Origin: Thermosynechococcus sp. CL-1
Lineage (GTDB): Bacteria; Cyanobacteriota; Cyanobacteriia; Thermosynechococcales; Thermosynechococcaceae
Length of the DNA stretch: 64,000 nt
Assembly (NCBI RefSeq): GCF_008386235.1
Contig: NZ_CP040671.1
Coordinates: 620,001-684,000 of the forward strand
Reading direction: 5' to 3'
Shown here: one piece after another, positions 45,072-55,344 of the stretch
How positions within the stretch are numbered: position 1 is the stretch's first letter
Layout of the letters: each line of letters opens with the position of its first letter
The notes under the pieces: model-generated
What the model was told of the DNA's origin: nothing
The model's database searches: none
Seen by the model: only the letters and a program-made list of their open reading frames with translations
Translations under genes and position numbers: made by a program

Positions 45072-46010
45072 ATGCGCCTCGTTTCGCTCCTACCGAGTGC
45101 CACAGAAATTGTTGCTGCCCTAGAATTGACACCGTTTCTTGTGGGGCGTAGCCATGAATGTGACTATCCGCCAGAGGTGAAGACATTGCCTGTTTGTACA
45201 CGGGCAAGGTTAGATACACAGCAGTCAAGTTTAGCAATTGATCGGGCGGTTCAAGACCTCCTGCGATCGGCTCTGGGCATTTATGACTTGGAACTGGCGA
45301 CCCTGCAAGCGCTAAAACCGACCCACATCATTACCCAAGATCAATGCGATGTTTGTGCTGTAACCTTTGCAGAGGTGCAGGGGGCAATCGCCAGACTCTT
45401 TGAGCCACCACCGCAGTTAATTTCCCTCCAACCCCATTGCCTTGAGGATGTCTGGCAGGATATTCGGCGGGTGGGTCTTGCCCTCGGTATCTCTCCCGAC
45501 CCCCTACTGAATTCGCTACACACCAGAATTCATGCCTGTCAAGCATGGGTGAGCGATCGCCCGCGGCGGCAAGTCGCGACCATTGAATGGATTGACCCCC
45601 TCATGGCCAGTGGCAATTGGGTACCGGAATTGATTGCCCTCGCGGGGGGTGAAAATGTCCTCGGTACAGCAGGAAAACATTCCCCCTACATTGAGTGGTC
45701 AACACTTCTGGCGATCGACCCGGAGGTGATCATTGTCATGCCCTGTGGCTTTGACCTCGAACGCAGCCGTCAAGAACTTGACCAAGCCTTGCACACTTAT
45801 CCCCAGTGGCAGCAATTGCGTGCCCTGCAAACAGGTCAACTGTACATTGTTGATGGCAACGCCTATTTCAACCGCCCCGGCCCCCGCTTAGTGGATTCCC
45901 TTGAAATTCTTGTCGAGATTCTCCACCCACCCCAAGAACCAAAATTTCAAGGCATGGGTTGGCAACCCTACAGCCCTTTTCCCAAGGATGGCACACCCTC
46001 ACAGCTGTGA
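45072..46010 (+). CDS. BtuF/TroA-like cobalamin or siderophore binding-domain protein
   Basis: 312 residues. MRLVSLLPSATEIVAALE starts directly with the class III solute-binding fold, so no signal peptide is present and the protein should stay in the cytosol. Further family features are VGRSHECDYP, THIITQDQCDVCAV and SPYIEWSTLLAIDPEVIIVMP. Such signal-less paralogues are widespread and often annotated as cobalamin-binding; ligand unproven. ATG at 45072 is the only sensible start, because the open frame above it runs into the tRNA. Confidence 0.8.
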   Translation: MRLVSLLPSATEIVAALELTPFLVGRSHECDYPPEVKTLPVCTRARLDTQQSSLAIDRAVQDLLRSALGIYDLELATLQALKPTHIITQDQCDVCAVTFAEVQGAIARLFEPPPQLISLQPHCLEDVWQDIRRVGLALGISPDPLLNSLHTRIHACQAWVSDRPRRQVATIEWIDPLMASGNWVPELIALAGGENVLGTAGKHSPYIEWSTLLAIDPEVIIVMPCGFDLERSRQELDQALHTYPQWQQLRALQTGQLYIVDGNAYFNRPGPRLVDSLEILVEILHPPQEPKFQGMGWQPYSPFPKDGTPSQL

Positions 46011-46229
46011 AAGCCAGTGCCGGCAAGGATTTGATTTCCTATCCCCTATTTCAGCAAAGGGCAGCTGTACGCGCCATCAATCGCAGGAGGATGGCACCAA
46101 CGATAAATCTGAAGAAAAGATAAAAATTACCCGTTGCAGATTTGGCTATTTCGCCTAAGATGAGGGAAACTCAACTGATCTCATTGATCCCCTGCCGTTG
46201 TCCCAAATACATAAATAGGCAAGCTTCCT

Positions 46230-47819
46230 ATGGCAATTGGTTATTTAGCGCTGGTTTTGCATGCTCACCTCCCCTTTGTCCGCCACCCCGAGAGTGACTA
46301 CGTTTTAGAAGAAGAGTGGCTCTTTGAGGCAATTACCGAAACCTATGTGCCCCTGATCTGGATGTTTGAGGGGCTAAAGCGTGACGGCGTGGACTTCAAA
46401 ATCACCATGAGTATGACGCCGCCATTAATTTCAATGCTGCGGGATCCGCTACTTCAGGAACGCTACGATCAGCACTTGGCAAAACTAGAGGAACTGGCAG
46501 AACTAGAGGTAGAGCGCAATACCTACAATGGCCACATCCGCTACCTTGCCGAGCACTATGCCCAAGAATTCAACCGCGTACGGCAGACATGGGAAAACTA
46601 CGATCGCGACCTCGTCAAGGCCTTTAAGCAGTTTCAAGACACCAATAACCTTGAAATCATTACCTGTGGTGCCACCCACGGCTACCTGCCCCTCATGAAA
46701 ATGTATCCCCAAGCGGTGTGGGCACAACTGCAAGTGGCCTGTGAGCACTATGAACAAACCTTTGGCCGCCCGCCCAAGGGCATTTGGCTGCCAGAATGCG
46801 CCTATTACGAAGGCCTAGAGCGAATGCTGGCCGATGCGGGTTTGCGCTATTTCATTACTGATGGCCATGGTATTCTCTATGCCCGTCCGCGGCCTCGCTT
46901 TGGCACCTATGCGCCTATTTTCACCGAAACTGGGGTGGCTGCCTTTGGCCGTGATCATGAATCCTCCCAGCAGGTGTGGTCGTCAGAGGTGGGCTATCCG
47001 GGGGCGCCTGAATACCGTGAGTTCTACAAGGACTTGGGGTGGGAAGCGGAGTACGAATACATCAAGCCCTACATCATGCCCAATGGCCAACGCAAAAATA
47101 CGGGGATTAAGTACCACAAAATTACCGGGCGCGGTCTTGGTTTAGGGGACAAGCAACTCTACGACCCCTATTGGGCACGGGAAAAGGCGGCTGAGCACGC
47201 TGCCAATTTCATGTTTAACCGCGAAAATCAAATTCGCTACTTGCACCACCTAATGCAGCGTCCGCCAATTGTGGTCTCTCCCTACGATGCTGAACTCTAT
47301 GGCCACTGGTGGTATGAAGGGCCTTGGTTCCTTGACTTTCTCTTCCGCAAGGTCTGGTTTGACCAAGACACCTTTGCCATGACCCACTTGGCAGACTATC
47401 TGCGCGCCCATCCCACCCAGCAGGTGTGCCGTCCGTCCCAGTCCAGTTGGGGCTACAAGGGCTTCCATGAATACTGGCTGAATGACACCAATGCTTGGAT
47501 TTACCCCCACCTCCATAAGGCTGCTGAACGGATGATTGAACTGGCCAAGGGGGAGCCGTGGGATGAATTGAGTTGGCGTGCCCTCAACCAAGCGGCACGG
47601 GAATTACTCCTTGCCCAATCCTCAGACTGGGCTTTTATTATGCGGACGGGAACGATGGTACCCTATGCGGTTCGCCGCACCCGTAGCCACTTGATGCGCT
47701 TCCACAAGCTCTATGATGACATCAAGGCACAAAAAATTGATGCGGGTTGGCTGGAAAAAGTGGAAGCTATTGACAATATCTTTCCCCACATTAACTATCG
47801 GGTCTATCGCCCCTTGTAA
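46230..47819 (+). CDS. GH57 glucan-branching enzyme (DUF1957-type)
   Basis: 529 residues. Starts MAIGYLALVLHAHLPFVRHPE, the catalytic GH57 barrel's first strand. The nucleophile lies in GIWLPECAYYEG (Glu near residue 190), the acid/base Asp in SPYDAELYGHWWYEGP (near 355). C-terminal helical domain (from about 415) includes QSSWGYKGFHEYWLND. It introduces alpha-1,6 branches into glucans and so serves glycogen. No clear operon partner; the 219 bases upstream hold no gene. Confidence 0.92.
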   Translation: MAIGYLALVLHAHLPFVRHPESDYVLEEEWLFEAITETYVPLIWMFEGLKRDGVDFKITMSMTPPLISMLRDPLLQERYDQHLAKLEELAELEVERNTYNGHIRYLAEHYAQEFNRVRQTWENYDRDLVKAFKQFQDTNNLEIITCGATHGYLPLMKMYPQAVWAQLQVACEHYEQTFGRPPKGIWLPECAYYEGLERMLADAGLRYFITDGHGILYARPRPRFGTYAPIFTETGVAAFGRDHESSQQVWSSEVGYPGAPEYREFYKDLGWEAEYEYIKPYIMPNGQRKNTGIKYHKITGRGLGLGDKQLYDPYWAREKAAEHAANFMFNRENQIRYLHHLMQRPPIVVSPYDAELYGHWWYEGPWFLDFLFRKVWFDQDTFAMTHLADYLRAHPTQQVCRPSQSSWGYKGFHEYWLNDTNAWIYPHLHKAAERMIELAKGEPWDELSWRALNQAARELLLAQSSDWAFIMRTGTMVPYAVRRTRSHLMRFHKLYDDIKAQKIDAGWLEKVEAIDNIFPHINYRVYRPL

Positions 47820-47831
47820 TTGGGGCAGTGG

Positions 47832-49241
47832 TTAAAGAACGCCAAAGCCTTTGCGTTTCTTTTGCTTCTTGGGCTTTTTGGGAGCCTGAGCACGACCCCC
47901 TCGACCCATTGGGTTCATACCCGGCATCCCCATTCCCGGAAAGCCCCCTTGACCCATCTGCTGCATCAGCGATCGCATCCGCTGGAAATCGCTGACCAAC
48001 TTTGTCACATCGGCCACTTGATAACCAGAACCTTTGGCAACCCGTTCACGGCGACTGGGGGAGCTAGCGAGAAGTTCAGGATTGCGGCGCTCTTCGCGGG
48101 TCATGGAGTTAATCATTGCTTCCGCCCGTTTGAGTTGTACTTCGCCCTGCTGGAGTTGCTCCGTTGAAATTTTATTCATGCCGGGGATGAGCTTCATAAT
48201 TCCCGCAAGGGAACCCATATTTTTTAGGAGGCGCAGTTGCTTGAGGAAGTCATCAAAGTCAAACTGGGCTTCGAGGATTTTGCGGGACATTTTTTCGGCA
48301 TCGGCCAAGTCCACTTCCTCTTGGGCTTTTTCGACAAGGGTGAGGACATCCCCCATCCCCAAGATGCGAGAGGCCAAGCGATCGGGATAGAAAGGTTGGA
48401 GAGCCTCGACTTTTTCACCAACACCAATAAACTTAATTGGCTGTCCTGACACCTGTCGCACTGAAAGAGCTGCACCGCCGCGTGTATCCCCATCCAGTTT
48501 GGTGAGAATGGCACCCGTAATCCCCACCTGCTCATGGAAGGCACGGGTGAGGTTGGCTGCCTCTTGTCCCGTCATTGCATCCACCACGAGGAGAGTTTCG
48601 TGGGGTTGGACCGCTTCCTTGATGGCCGCTAGTTCTGCCATCATCTCGGCATCAATTTGTAAGCGCCCGGCTGTGTCAATAATCACGGTATCTACACCGA
48701 GTTCCTTGGCTTTGGCCACCCCTTGGCGAGCAATTTCCACGGGGCTAACTTCTGTACCCATCTCAAACACGGGCACGTCAATTTGTTTGCCAAGAGTAAT
48801 CAACTGATCAATCGCAGCGGGACGATAGACATCAGTGGCCACCAAGAGGGTGCTGCGGCGTTCTTTGCGCAGGTGCAGGGCGAGCTTTGCTGTGGCGGTG
48901 GTTTTCCCCGTTCCCTGTAAACCGGCCATGAGAATAATCGTGGGGGGTGGCTCCACGTGAGCAAGGGGACTGTGGGATTCCCCCATGACCTCAACAAGGG
49001 CATCGTAAACAATTTTGATAAATTGCTGATCGGGACGAACCCCGGCAATGACCTCAGCACCGATCGCCCGCTGACGCACATTTTCAATAAAGTCTTTAGC
49101 GACCTGGAGGTTGACATCGGCCTCTAACAGGGCACGGCGCACTTCCCTAAGAGCTTCTTGGATGTTGTTTTCGGTAATTTTGTCTTGACCCCGTAGGGTT
49201 TTCCAAGCAGATTCAAGGCGTTCGGCAAGGGCGTCAAACAT
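47832..49241 (-). CDS. ffh: Signal recognition particle protein Ffh
   Basis: 469-residue SRP54 GTPase that binds 4.5S RNA and signal peptides and docks on FtsY. N-domain 1-90, G-domain with P-loop GLQGTGKTTATAKLALHL (near 106), DTAGR, TKLDGDTRGGA, and the Met-rich M domain (MRSLMQQMGQGGFPGMGMPG near 420). A short basic tail KKPKKQKKRKGFGVL ends the protein. It converges on the GH57 gene 12 bases away. Confidence 0.97.
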   Translation of the reverse strand: MFDALAERLESAWKTLRGQDKITENNIQEALREVRRALLEADVNLQVAKDFIENVRQRAIGAEVIAGVRPDQQFIKIVYDALVEVMGESHSPLAHVEPPPTIILMAGLQGTGKTTATAKLALHLRKERRSTLLVATDVYRPAAIDQLITLGKQIDVPVFEMGTEVSPVEIARQGVAKAKELGVDTVIIDTAGRLQIDAEMMAELAAIKEAVQPHETLLVVDAMTGQEAANLTRAFHEQVGITGAILTKLDGDTRGGAALSVRQVSGQPIKFIGVGEKVEALQPFYPDRLASRILGMGDVLTLVEKAQEEVDLADAEKMSRKILEAQFDFDDFLKQLRLLKNMGSLAGIMKLIPGMNKISTEQLQQGEVQLKRAEAMINSMTREERRNPELLASSPSRRERVAKGSGYQVADVTKLVSDFQRMRSLMQQMGQGGFPGMGMPGMNPMGRGGRAQAPKKPKKQKKRKGFGVL

Positions 49242-49499
49242 GGATTACAGCTCAAGGGGCAACAAGAATTTCATTGATCTTAGAGTATCTATCGTAGCAA
49301 ACCGTCTTCCCCATACCGTCTTGGCTGCCGATTTAAGCAAGGGGCTGCGAGTTGCAATTTGTAGCAAAGTTAGCAGTGGTCGTCAACCGTATCCCCTAGG
49401 CTTTCACGGTAAGATAAAAACATTAGGGTTAGAGTCTTTATTTTTATCAGGTTCTATAAAGACGGCCCATTAAAGGCTCTGATCGGCGGGAGGTGTCCA

Positions 49500-49727
49500 A
49501 TGCTTGTGATCCTCACCCAAAATCAGATTTTACCGTCACAGTCTGTGTGTCAATCCTGCTTGTTTGCTGATCGCCAAGGCCAACCCCGCTGGCAGGAGGG
49601 TCAGCTCCGTTGTGGGGCGCCTCTAGGGAGTACTGCCGAAGCGGGATGTCAACACTTTCGCTGTCAAATGGGGTTTCATTTAGTGGCGGTGTCAGATTTG
49701 CCGACTCCTCTCGAGCAAGACCATTGA
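49500..49727 (+). CDS. Small Cys-rich cyanobacterial protein
   Basis: 75 residues with cysteines in CQSC, RCGAP, GCQHFRC: pairs suited to a zinc or iron-sulphur site. GGGAGG precedes the ATG by 7 bases. It is 25 bases upstream of the circularly permuted ATP-grasp gene in the same direction, so co-transcription is likely. Short conserved proteins of this kind are known in cyanobacteria but have no function assigned. Confidence 0.75.
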   Translation: MLVILTQNQILPSQSVCQSCLFADRQGQPRWQEGQLRCGAPLGSTAEAGCQHFRCQMGFHLVAVSDLPTPLEQDH

Positions 49728-49752
49728 GGGAAATCGCCACCAAGGAATATCA

Positions 49753-51189
49753 ATGCTGGAATTTGAGAACTACGATCCGGAAGACTTTTACGACGAGTGG
49801 TTTCTAGCCAAAGGCCAACCACGATCTTTTATTGAACCGCTGTTACAAGGGGTGCGATCGCTGCCAGCGGGAGAACTGCAACAGCGCCAAAAAACCGCAC
49901 AACAGGTGATGTTTAACATTGGCGCCACATTCACGGTCTATGGTGCTGCCGAGGGCACCGAGCGGATCATGCCCTTTGATATTCTGCCGCGGGTCATTCC
50001 CGCCCAAGAGTGGCAAGCCCTTGAACGGGGTCTCAAGCAACGGATTGCGGCGCTCAATACATTTATTGCGGATGTCTATGGTGAGCAAAAAATTATTAAG
50101 GATGGTGTCATCCCACGGCAACTCATTGAGTCGGCCAAGGGCTATCTGCGTCCCTGCCATGACCTGAAGCCGCCGGGGGGCATTTGGTGCCATATTACGG
50201 GTACCGACTTAGTGCGCGATCGCGATGGCACCTTCTATGTCCTAGAAGATAACCTGCGCTGCCCTTCGGGGGTCTCCTATGTGCTGGAAAACCGCCGCGT
50301 GATGAAAAGCACGTTTCCCCTCGTCTTCAAAGAACTGCACATTCAACCTGTGGACGAGTACCCCAGCCATCTCCTAGAAACGCTGCTGAACCTTGCGCCC
50401 CCCGGCCTACCGGATGCGACCGTGGTGGTACTGACGCCGGGGATGTACAATTCCGCCTATTTTGAGCATTCCTTCCTTGCTCAGCAAATGGGGGTAACGC
50501 TTGTGGAAGGGCGGGATCTGGTGGTGGCCGATGGTTACCTACAAATGCGCACAACCAAGGGTCTGAAGCGCGTGGATGTGGTCTATCGCCGCATTGATGA
50601 TGACTTCATTGATCCAGCGGTATTTCGTCCTGATTCGATGCTGGGGGTCAGGGGTCTGATGGAGGTTTATCGCCAAGGGCGGGTGGCGATCGCCAATGCC
50701 CTCGGAACTGGCGTGGCCGATGACAAGGTAATTTATGCCTATGTGCCGCAAATGATTCGCTATTATCTCGGTGAGGAACCCCTACTGCCCAATGTGCCCA
50801 CCTACCTGTGTTGGGAGCCAGAACAGTTAGATCATGTGCTCAAGAACCTCGATTCCCTCGTGGTGAAATCTGCCAACGAGTCCGGCGGCTATGGCATGCT
50901 CATTGGTTGTCAAGCCACGGCTGAGCAGCGGGCAGAATTTGCAGAGCGCATCAAAGCCAATCCCCGCAACTACATTGCCCAGCCCACCCTTTCGCTGTCG
51001 CGCGTGCCCACCCTGCTGGGGGATGAAATTGTCGGCTGCCATGTGGACTTACGCCCCTATATCCTGTACGGCAAGGAAATTTATGTCCATCCCGGTGGTC
51101 TGACGCGGGTGGCGATGAAGCGTGGCTCATTGGTGGTGAATTCTTCCCAAGGGGGCGGGAGCAAGGATACTTGGGTGCTTAATGATTAG
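49753..51189 (+). CDS. Circularly permuted ATP-grasp protein (CP_ATPgrasp type)
   Basis: 478 residues matching the DUF404/DUF407 pair: opening [12 protein letters not shown], then [50 protein letters not shown] and C-terminal [11 protein letters not shown]-like and LRPYILYG segments, ending [17 protein letters not shown]. The permuted ATP-grasp fold suggests peptide-bond formation. In other bacteria this protein is coupled with an alpha-E (DUF403) protein and a transglutaminase-like protein; neither follows here. Confidence 0.9.
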   Translation: MLEFENYDPEDFYDEWFLAKGQPRSFIEPLLQGVRSLPAGELQQRQKTAQQVMFNIGATFTVYGAAEGTERIMPFDILPRVIPAQEWQALERGLKQRIAALNTFIADVYGEQKIIKDGVIPRQLIESAKGYLRPCHDLKPPGGIWCHITGTDLVRDRDGTFYVLEDNLRCPSGVSYVLENRRVMKSTFPLVFKELHIQPVDEYPSHLLETLLNLAPPGLPDATVVVLTPGMYNSAYFEHSFLAQQMGVTLVEGRDLVVADGYLQMRTTKGLKRVDVVYRRIDDDFIDPAVFRPDSMLGVRGLMEVYRQGRVAIANALGTGVADDKVIYAYVPQMIRYYLGEEPLLPNVPTYLCWEPEQLDHVLKNLDSLVVKSANESGGYGMLIGCQATAEQRAEFAERIKANPRNYIAQPTLSLSRVPTLLGDEIVGCHVDLRPYILYGKEIYVHPGGLTRVAMKRGSLVVNSSQGGGSKDTWVLND

Positions 51190-51318
51190 AGCCGTCTTTT
51201 GGGGACAGGGGATGCTAGCGGTAAGGCACCACCTATGTTAAACAATTATTAGCTATTAGCCAGCGCTGATCGGTGAACTTAGCCTAAACTTGCTGAGGTA
51301 CTGAAGGAACTTAAGCAC

Positions 51319-51789
51319 ATGAATGAATTTGAGACATCCCCAACCACAGAAACTACCCATACGGAAAAGCCTATTTTTGAACCAACGCCGGCACCAGCAC
51401 CCTTAGCGGAAGTAGAGTCTCAGCCAGCGCCGCCGAAGGTGGGCGGTCTCACGGATGAACAGTGGCAACAGGCTCGTGAAAAACTCTATTGGCTCCTCAC
51501 GGTCTTCCCCGATCAGGTTAGTGCATTTCTGGGCGAATACAAGCAGCCCCTGCGCACCCTCCTCATCATTCTCGCCACTGTTCCTTTTGTGGCACTCGCG
51601 GTTGCCATTTTGGAAGTAGTGAATGCCATTCCCCTCCTAGGCCCGACCTGTGAACTCGTAGGCTTTGGCTACACTTGTTGGTTTCTCTATCGCTATGTCC
51701 TCTTTGAGTCCGGTCGCCGTGAGTTTGGCCAAAAGGTGAACGAGTACAAATCCCGTATCCTTGGCAACGAAGGCGGCAGTTCTTCCTAA
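51319..51789 (+). CDS. CURT1/CAAD-domain thylakoid protein
   Basis: 156 residues. A Pro/Glu/Thr-rich N-terminal tail of about 60 residues precedes the CAAD/CURT1 domain with two close membrane helices (residues about 90-110 and 117-137) and an amphipathic C-terminal helix (SGRREFGQKVNEYKSRIL). CURT1 proteins bend thylakoid membranes, and related CAAD domains tether tRNA synthetases to membranes. Here there is no attached synthetase, so a CURT1-like role is favoured. Confidence 0.85.
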   Translation: MNEFETSPTTETTHTEKPIFEPTPAPAPLAEVESQPAPPKVGGLTDEQWQQAREKLYWLLTVFPDQVSAFLGEYKQPLRTLLIILATVPFVALAVAILEVVNAIPLLGPTCELVGFGYTCWFLYRYVLFESGRREFGQKVNEYKSRILGNEGGSSS

Positions 51790-51799
51790 GGGGGGATTC

Positions 51800-52492
51800 A
51801 TGCGGCTGCACTACCTCCAGCACGTGCCCTTTGAGACCCCCGCCCACATTGCGCAGTGGGCGATCGCCCGTGGTTTTGATTGGCAAGGCAGTCATCTCTA
51901 TGCGGGCGAGCCGCTACCCGCATTGACGGAGGTGGATGCGCTGATTGTGATGGGCGGCCCTATGGGGGTACACGATGAGGCTGTTTATCCGTGGTTAGGG
52001 GCTGAAAAGGCCTTTTTGCGCCAAGCGATCGCCAACGGGTTACCCATTTTCGGGATTTGTCTTGGTGCTCAGCTCTTGGCACAAGTCCTAGGGGCAGAGG
52101 TCACCCCAGCACCCACGAAGGAAATCGGCTGGTTTCCCATTGAACTGACAGCAGCCGCCCAAGCGCATCCTTGGTTTCAGGATTGGCCACCCCAACTGAC
52201 GGTGCTGCATTGGCATGGGGAGATGTTTAGCCTCCCTCCGGATGCGATGCCCCTCGCCAAAAGTGCCGCCTGTCCGCAGCAAGGATTCTTGTGGGGCGAT
52301 CGCATTGTTAGTCTTCAGTTTCACTTAGAAGTGACCCCCGCTAGCCTTGGGGAGTTGATTCAGCACTGTCAGCACGAGCTAGTCCCCGGCCCTTACATTC
52401 AATCCGCCACAGAGATTCAAGCTCAAGCCGCGCAAACCGCACTCTTGACTCCCTATCTGGAACGTTTACTTGAGCGCTGGATTCAGTCGTGA
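51800..52492 (+). CDS. Class I glutamine amidotransferase-like protein
   Basis: 230 residues. Nucleophile elbow IFGICLGAQLLA (Cys near residue 85), preceded by LIVMGGPMGVHDEAVYPWL, followed by LHWHGEMFSLPPDA and VSLQFHLEVTP with the catalytic His. It is a free-standing amidotransferase of the GMP-synthase-like type (GATase1, YfeJ/YwhB-like) with no synthetase domain; acceptor unknown. ATG at 51800 follows AAGGGGGG. Its last 4 bases overlap the GTG of the RNA methyltransferase gene. Confidence 0.85.
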   Translation: MRLHYLQHVPFETPAHIAQWAIARGFDWQGSHLYAGEPLPALTEVDALIVMGGPMGVHDEAVYPWLGAEKAFLRQAIANGLPIFGICLGAQLLAQVLGAEVTPAPTKEIGWFPIELTAAAQAHPWFQDWPPQLTVLHWHGEMFSLPPDAMPLAKSAACPQQGFLWGDRIVSLQFHLEVTPASLGELIQHCQHELVPGPYIQSATEIQAQAAQTALLTPYLERLLERWIQS

Positions 52493-53268
52493 TCATTACC
52501 AGTCGGCAGAATCCCTTGGTGCGCTCGATCCGTAGGCTGCACCACCGTAAATATCGCCAAGGGCACTTGCTTTTAGAGGGGACTCATTTGCTCCAAGAGG
52601 CACTGGCAGCCGGCTATCGCTTATCAGTGGTTTGCTATACCAGCGCTTGGCAAGCAAAGCAATCGCCAACATTTTGGCAGCAGGTTGTCCATAGGAGCGA
52701 TCGCGCCGTTGAAGTCAGTGAAGAGGTACTGACTGCCCTCTGTACGACAACCACTCCCGATGGCGTCGTTGCTGTTGCCGACTATACACCCCTTCCTACC
52801 TTGCCACTCCAGCGTTTAGGTCTGTGCTTAGTCACGCTTCAGGATCCGGGCAACTTGGGAACGATTATTCGTACCGCTGCCGCCGTAGGTGTTGAGGGGC
52901 TATTGTTGACCCCCGATTGTGTGGACATGACCCATCCAAAAGTGTTGCGTGCCAGTGCCGGCCAGTGGTTTCGCCTACCGATGCAAACTGTTAGCGATGG
53001 TTTGGCAACTCTCAAAGCCTACCAAGCCCAAGGATGGCAAATAGTCGTCACATTACCAACCGCGCCACTGATCTATTGGCAAGCGGATTTTCGTCAACCG
53101 ACCTTACTGGTCATGGGAAATGAAGGCCAAGGGTTACCCCCGGCCTACCAAGATCTCACGTTTACGGCACTGCGGATTCCTCAGGAGCCAAATGTTGAAT
53201 CCCTCAATGTGGCGATCGCCACAGCAGTGCTCTTGTACGAAGTCTATCGCCAACGCTGGCTGAACTAA
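52489..53268 (+). CDS. TrmH/SpoU-type RNA 2'-O-methyltransferase
   Basis: 259 residues. The knotted SPOUT domain is shown by [23 protein letters not shown], the motif [13 protein letters not shown], and [11 protein letters not shown] with [25 protein letters not shown]-terminal 85 residues form the substrate-binding L30e-like domain. It should methylate a ribose in rRNA or tRNA. Starts with GTG overlapping the previous stop and ends overlapping the psbZ end by 4 bases. Confidence 0.92.
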   Translation: MIITSRQNPLVRSIRRLHHRKYRQGHLLLEGTHLLQEALAAGYRLSVVCYTSAWQAKQSPTFWQQVVHRSDRAVEVSEEVLTALCTTTTPDGVVAVADYTPLPTLPLQRLGLCLVTLQDPGNLGTIIRTAAAVGVEGLLLTPDCVDMTHPKVLRASAGQWFRLPMQTVSDGLATLKAYQAQGWQIVVTLPTAPLIYWQADFRQPTLLVMGNEGQGLPPAYQDLTFTALRIPQEPNVESLNVAIATAVLLYEVYRQRWLN

Positions 53269-53453
53269 ACCACAAAAAAGTTGAGAACGCCTACCACCAG
53301 CACTAGGGCAATCCATAGCCCAGAGCCAAGGAAAATTAACTGCTTTGAGCGATCCCAGTCTTGGGGCGAGGCGTAGGCCACTGGCACAGCCACCACCATC
53401 ACAAAGGAGAGGACGACAAGGGCAGCAAGAGCCAGTTGAAAGAGAATCGTCAT
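53265..53453 (-). CDS. psbZ: Photosystem II protein PsbZ
   Basis: 62 residues with two membrane helices, matching the T. elongatus protein from memory: [17 protein letters not shown], then the lumenal [14 protein letters not shown] and C-terminal [19 protein letters not shown]. PsbZ sits at the PSII periphery and stabilises PsbK and light-harvesting contacts. It lies downstream of the M23 gene on the same strand and has its own 116-base upstream region. Confidence 0.97.
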   Translation of the reverse strand: MTILFQLALAALVVLSFVMVVAVPVAYASPQDWDRSKQLIFLGSGLWIALVLVVGVLNFFVV

Positions 53454-53569
53454 TGTTGCTAACTCCCAAATCTTATCAGCGGCAATGGTAGCGAAGCGGC
53501 TACCTCTGAACTAGCATTATCCCCCATTTCTTGACCCTAAACTAGGCTCAGCAGCGAGTTATATCGCAA

Positions 53570-54424
53570 CTATTGCCAGCCCTGAGCCAGCCACGATCGC
53601 GGATCAACGCACTCGCCATTAACGTAGAGTCCCCAATGTAAATGGGGTCCTGTGGAGGCACCCGTATTGCCAACCGTACCAATGACTTGTCCTGCCTCAA
53701 CCATTTGTCCCTCTTGAACGCGGATTTGATCGAGGTGCAGGTAAATCGTCAGCACCCCCTGCCCATGATCAATACCGATTGTGTTGCCATGGATGAGAAA
53801 TCCTTGGGATTCTCGCCCCACTAAGGCCACTCGCCCCCGCTGCGCCGCTACTACGGGTGATCCCTTGGGGCCTGCATAGTCCAAACCACGATGGAAGTAG
53901 TCCTTGGCAAAAACCCCGTTGTAGTACCGCCGCACGCCGTAGGGTGTGGTCACAGGGCCACTGTTGGGGCGGCGAAAGGCACCTTGCCAGAGTCTTTCGG
54001 GGGTGACCAGTGCCTTAAAAGCATCCACGCGATCAAATTCCAAATCCGTTCCTGAGGCGTCTTTGCCCGGTGGGAGCCAAATACTTTGCACAGGAAAGGA
54101 GCGATCGCCCACCCAGAGCAACAGATTGCGGGTTTCATTTCCTGAGCGAACCACCAATGAACGGCGGCCGGGGGTCTGTAGTGGTGTTGTGGCCACAAAC
54201 GCACGCCATTGCTGTGGCCCAATGGAGAAGACCGGCAGGGCTTTGCCCGCCACCTCGACTGTGGGTTGTTCTGCAGCGTTGACCACAATGGCCAGCGTAT
54301 CTCCCAAAACAGCGCGACCGGGACTGACGGTGACCGTAATTGGAATCGTAACTTGACTACTGGCGGGCAGAATGGTGGTAGTGATAATGGCAGGTACTAG
54401 CCACGGGAGAAGGCGATCGCGCAT
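53570..54424 (-). CDS. M23-family LytM-type murein endopeptidase, exported
   Basis: 284 residues with an N-terminal signal peptide (MRDRLLPWLVPAIITTT). The C-terminal LytM domain shows HRGLDYAGPKGSPV, HGNTIGIDHGQG and STGPHLHWGLYVNGECVDP with HxH zinc ligands, so it should cleave peptidoglycan cross-bridges; the first part (50-150) is beta-rich. ATG at 54424 is preferred over TTG at 54463. Located just downstream of the cpc terminator; it must use its own promoter. Confidence 0.88.
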   Translation of the reverse strand: MRDRLLPWLVPAIITTTILPASSQVTIPITVTVSPGRAVLGDTLAIVVNAAEQPTVEVAGKALPVFSIGPQQWRAFVATTPLQTPGRRSLVVRSGNETRNLLLWVGDRSFPVQSIWLPPGKDASGTDLEFDRVDAFKALVTPERLWQGAFRRPNSGPVTTPYGVRRYYNGVFAKDYFHRGLDYAGPKGSPVVAAQRGRVALVGRESQGFLIHGNTIGIDHGQGVLTIYLHLDQIRVQEGQMVEAGQVIGTVGNTGASTGPHLHWGLYVNGECVDPRSWLAQGWQ

Positions 54425-54496
54425 AGCGGCAAGAAACAATGAGCCTCTAGATTGGACACGCAAAAATGCACTGGGGTTCCAAGCAGGAACGAATGA

Positions 54497-54527
54497 GAAA
54501 AAGCCGCCAGTAAATTTACCGACGGCC
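54497..54527 (-). terminator. Intrinsic terminator of the cpc operon
   Basis: On the minus strand, GCCGTCGGTAAA pairs with TTTACTGGCGGC (two G-U pairs), followed by TTTTT. Lies about 30 bases after the cpcG4 stop. Confidence 0.85.
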
Positions 54528-54555
54528 AGATGATTAAAGCATCGTTGAGCGTAAT

Positions 54556-55344
<789 letters not shown>

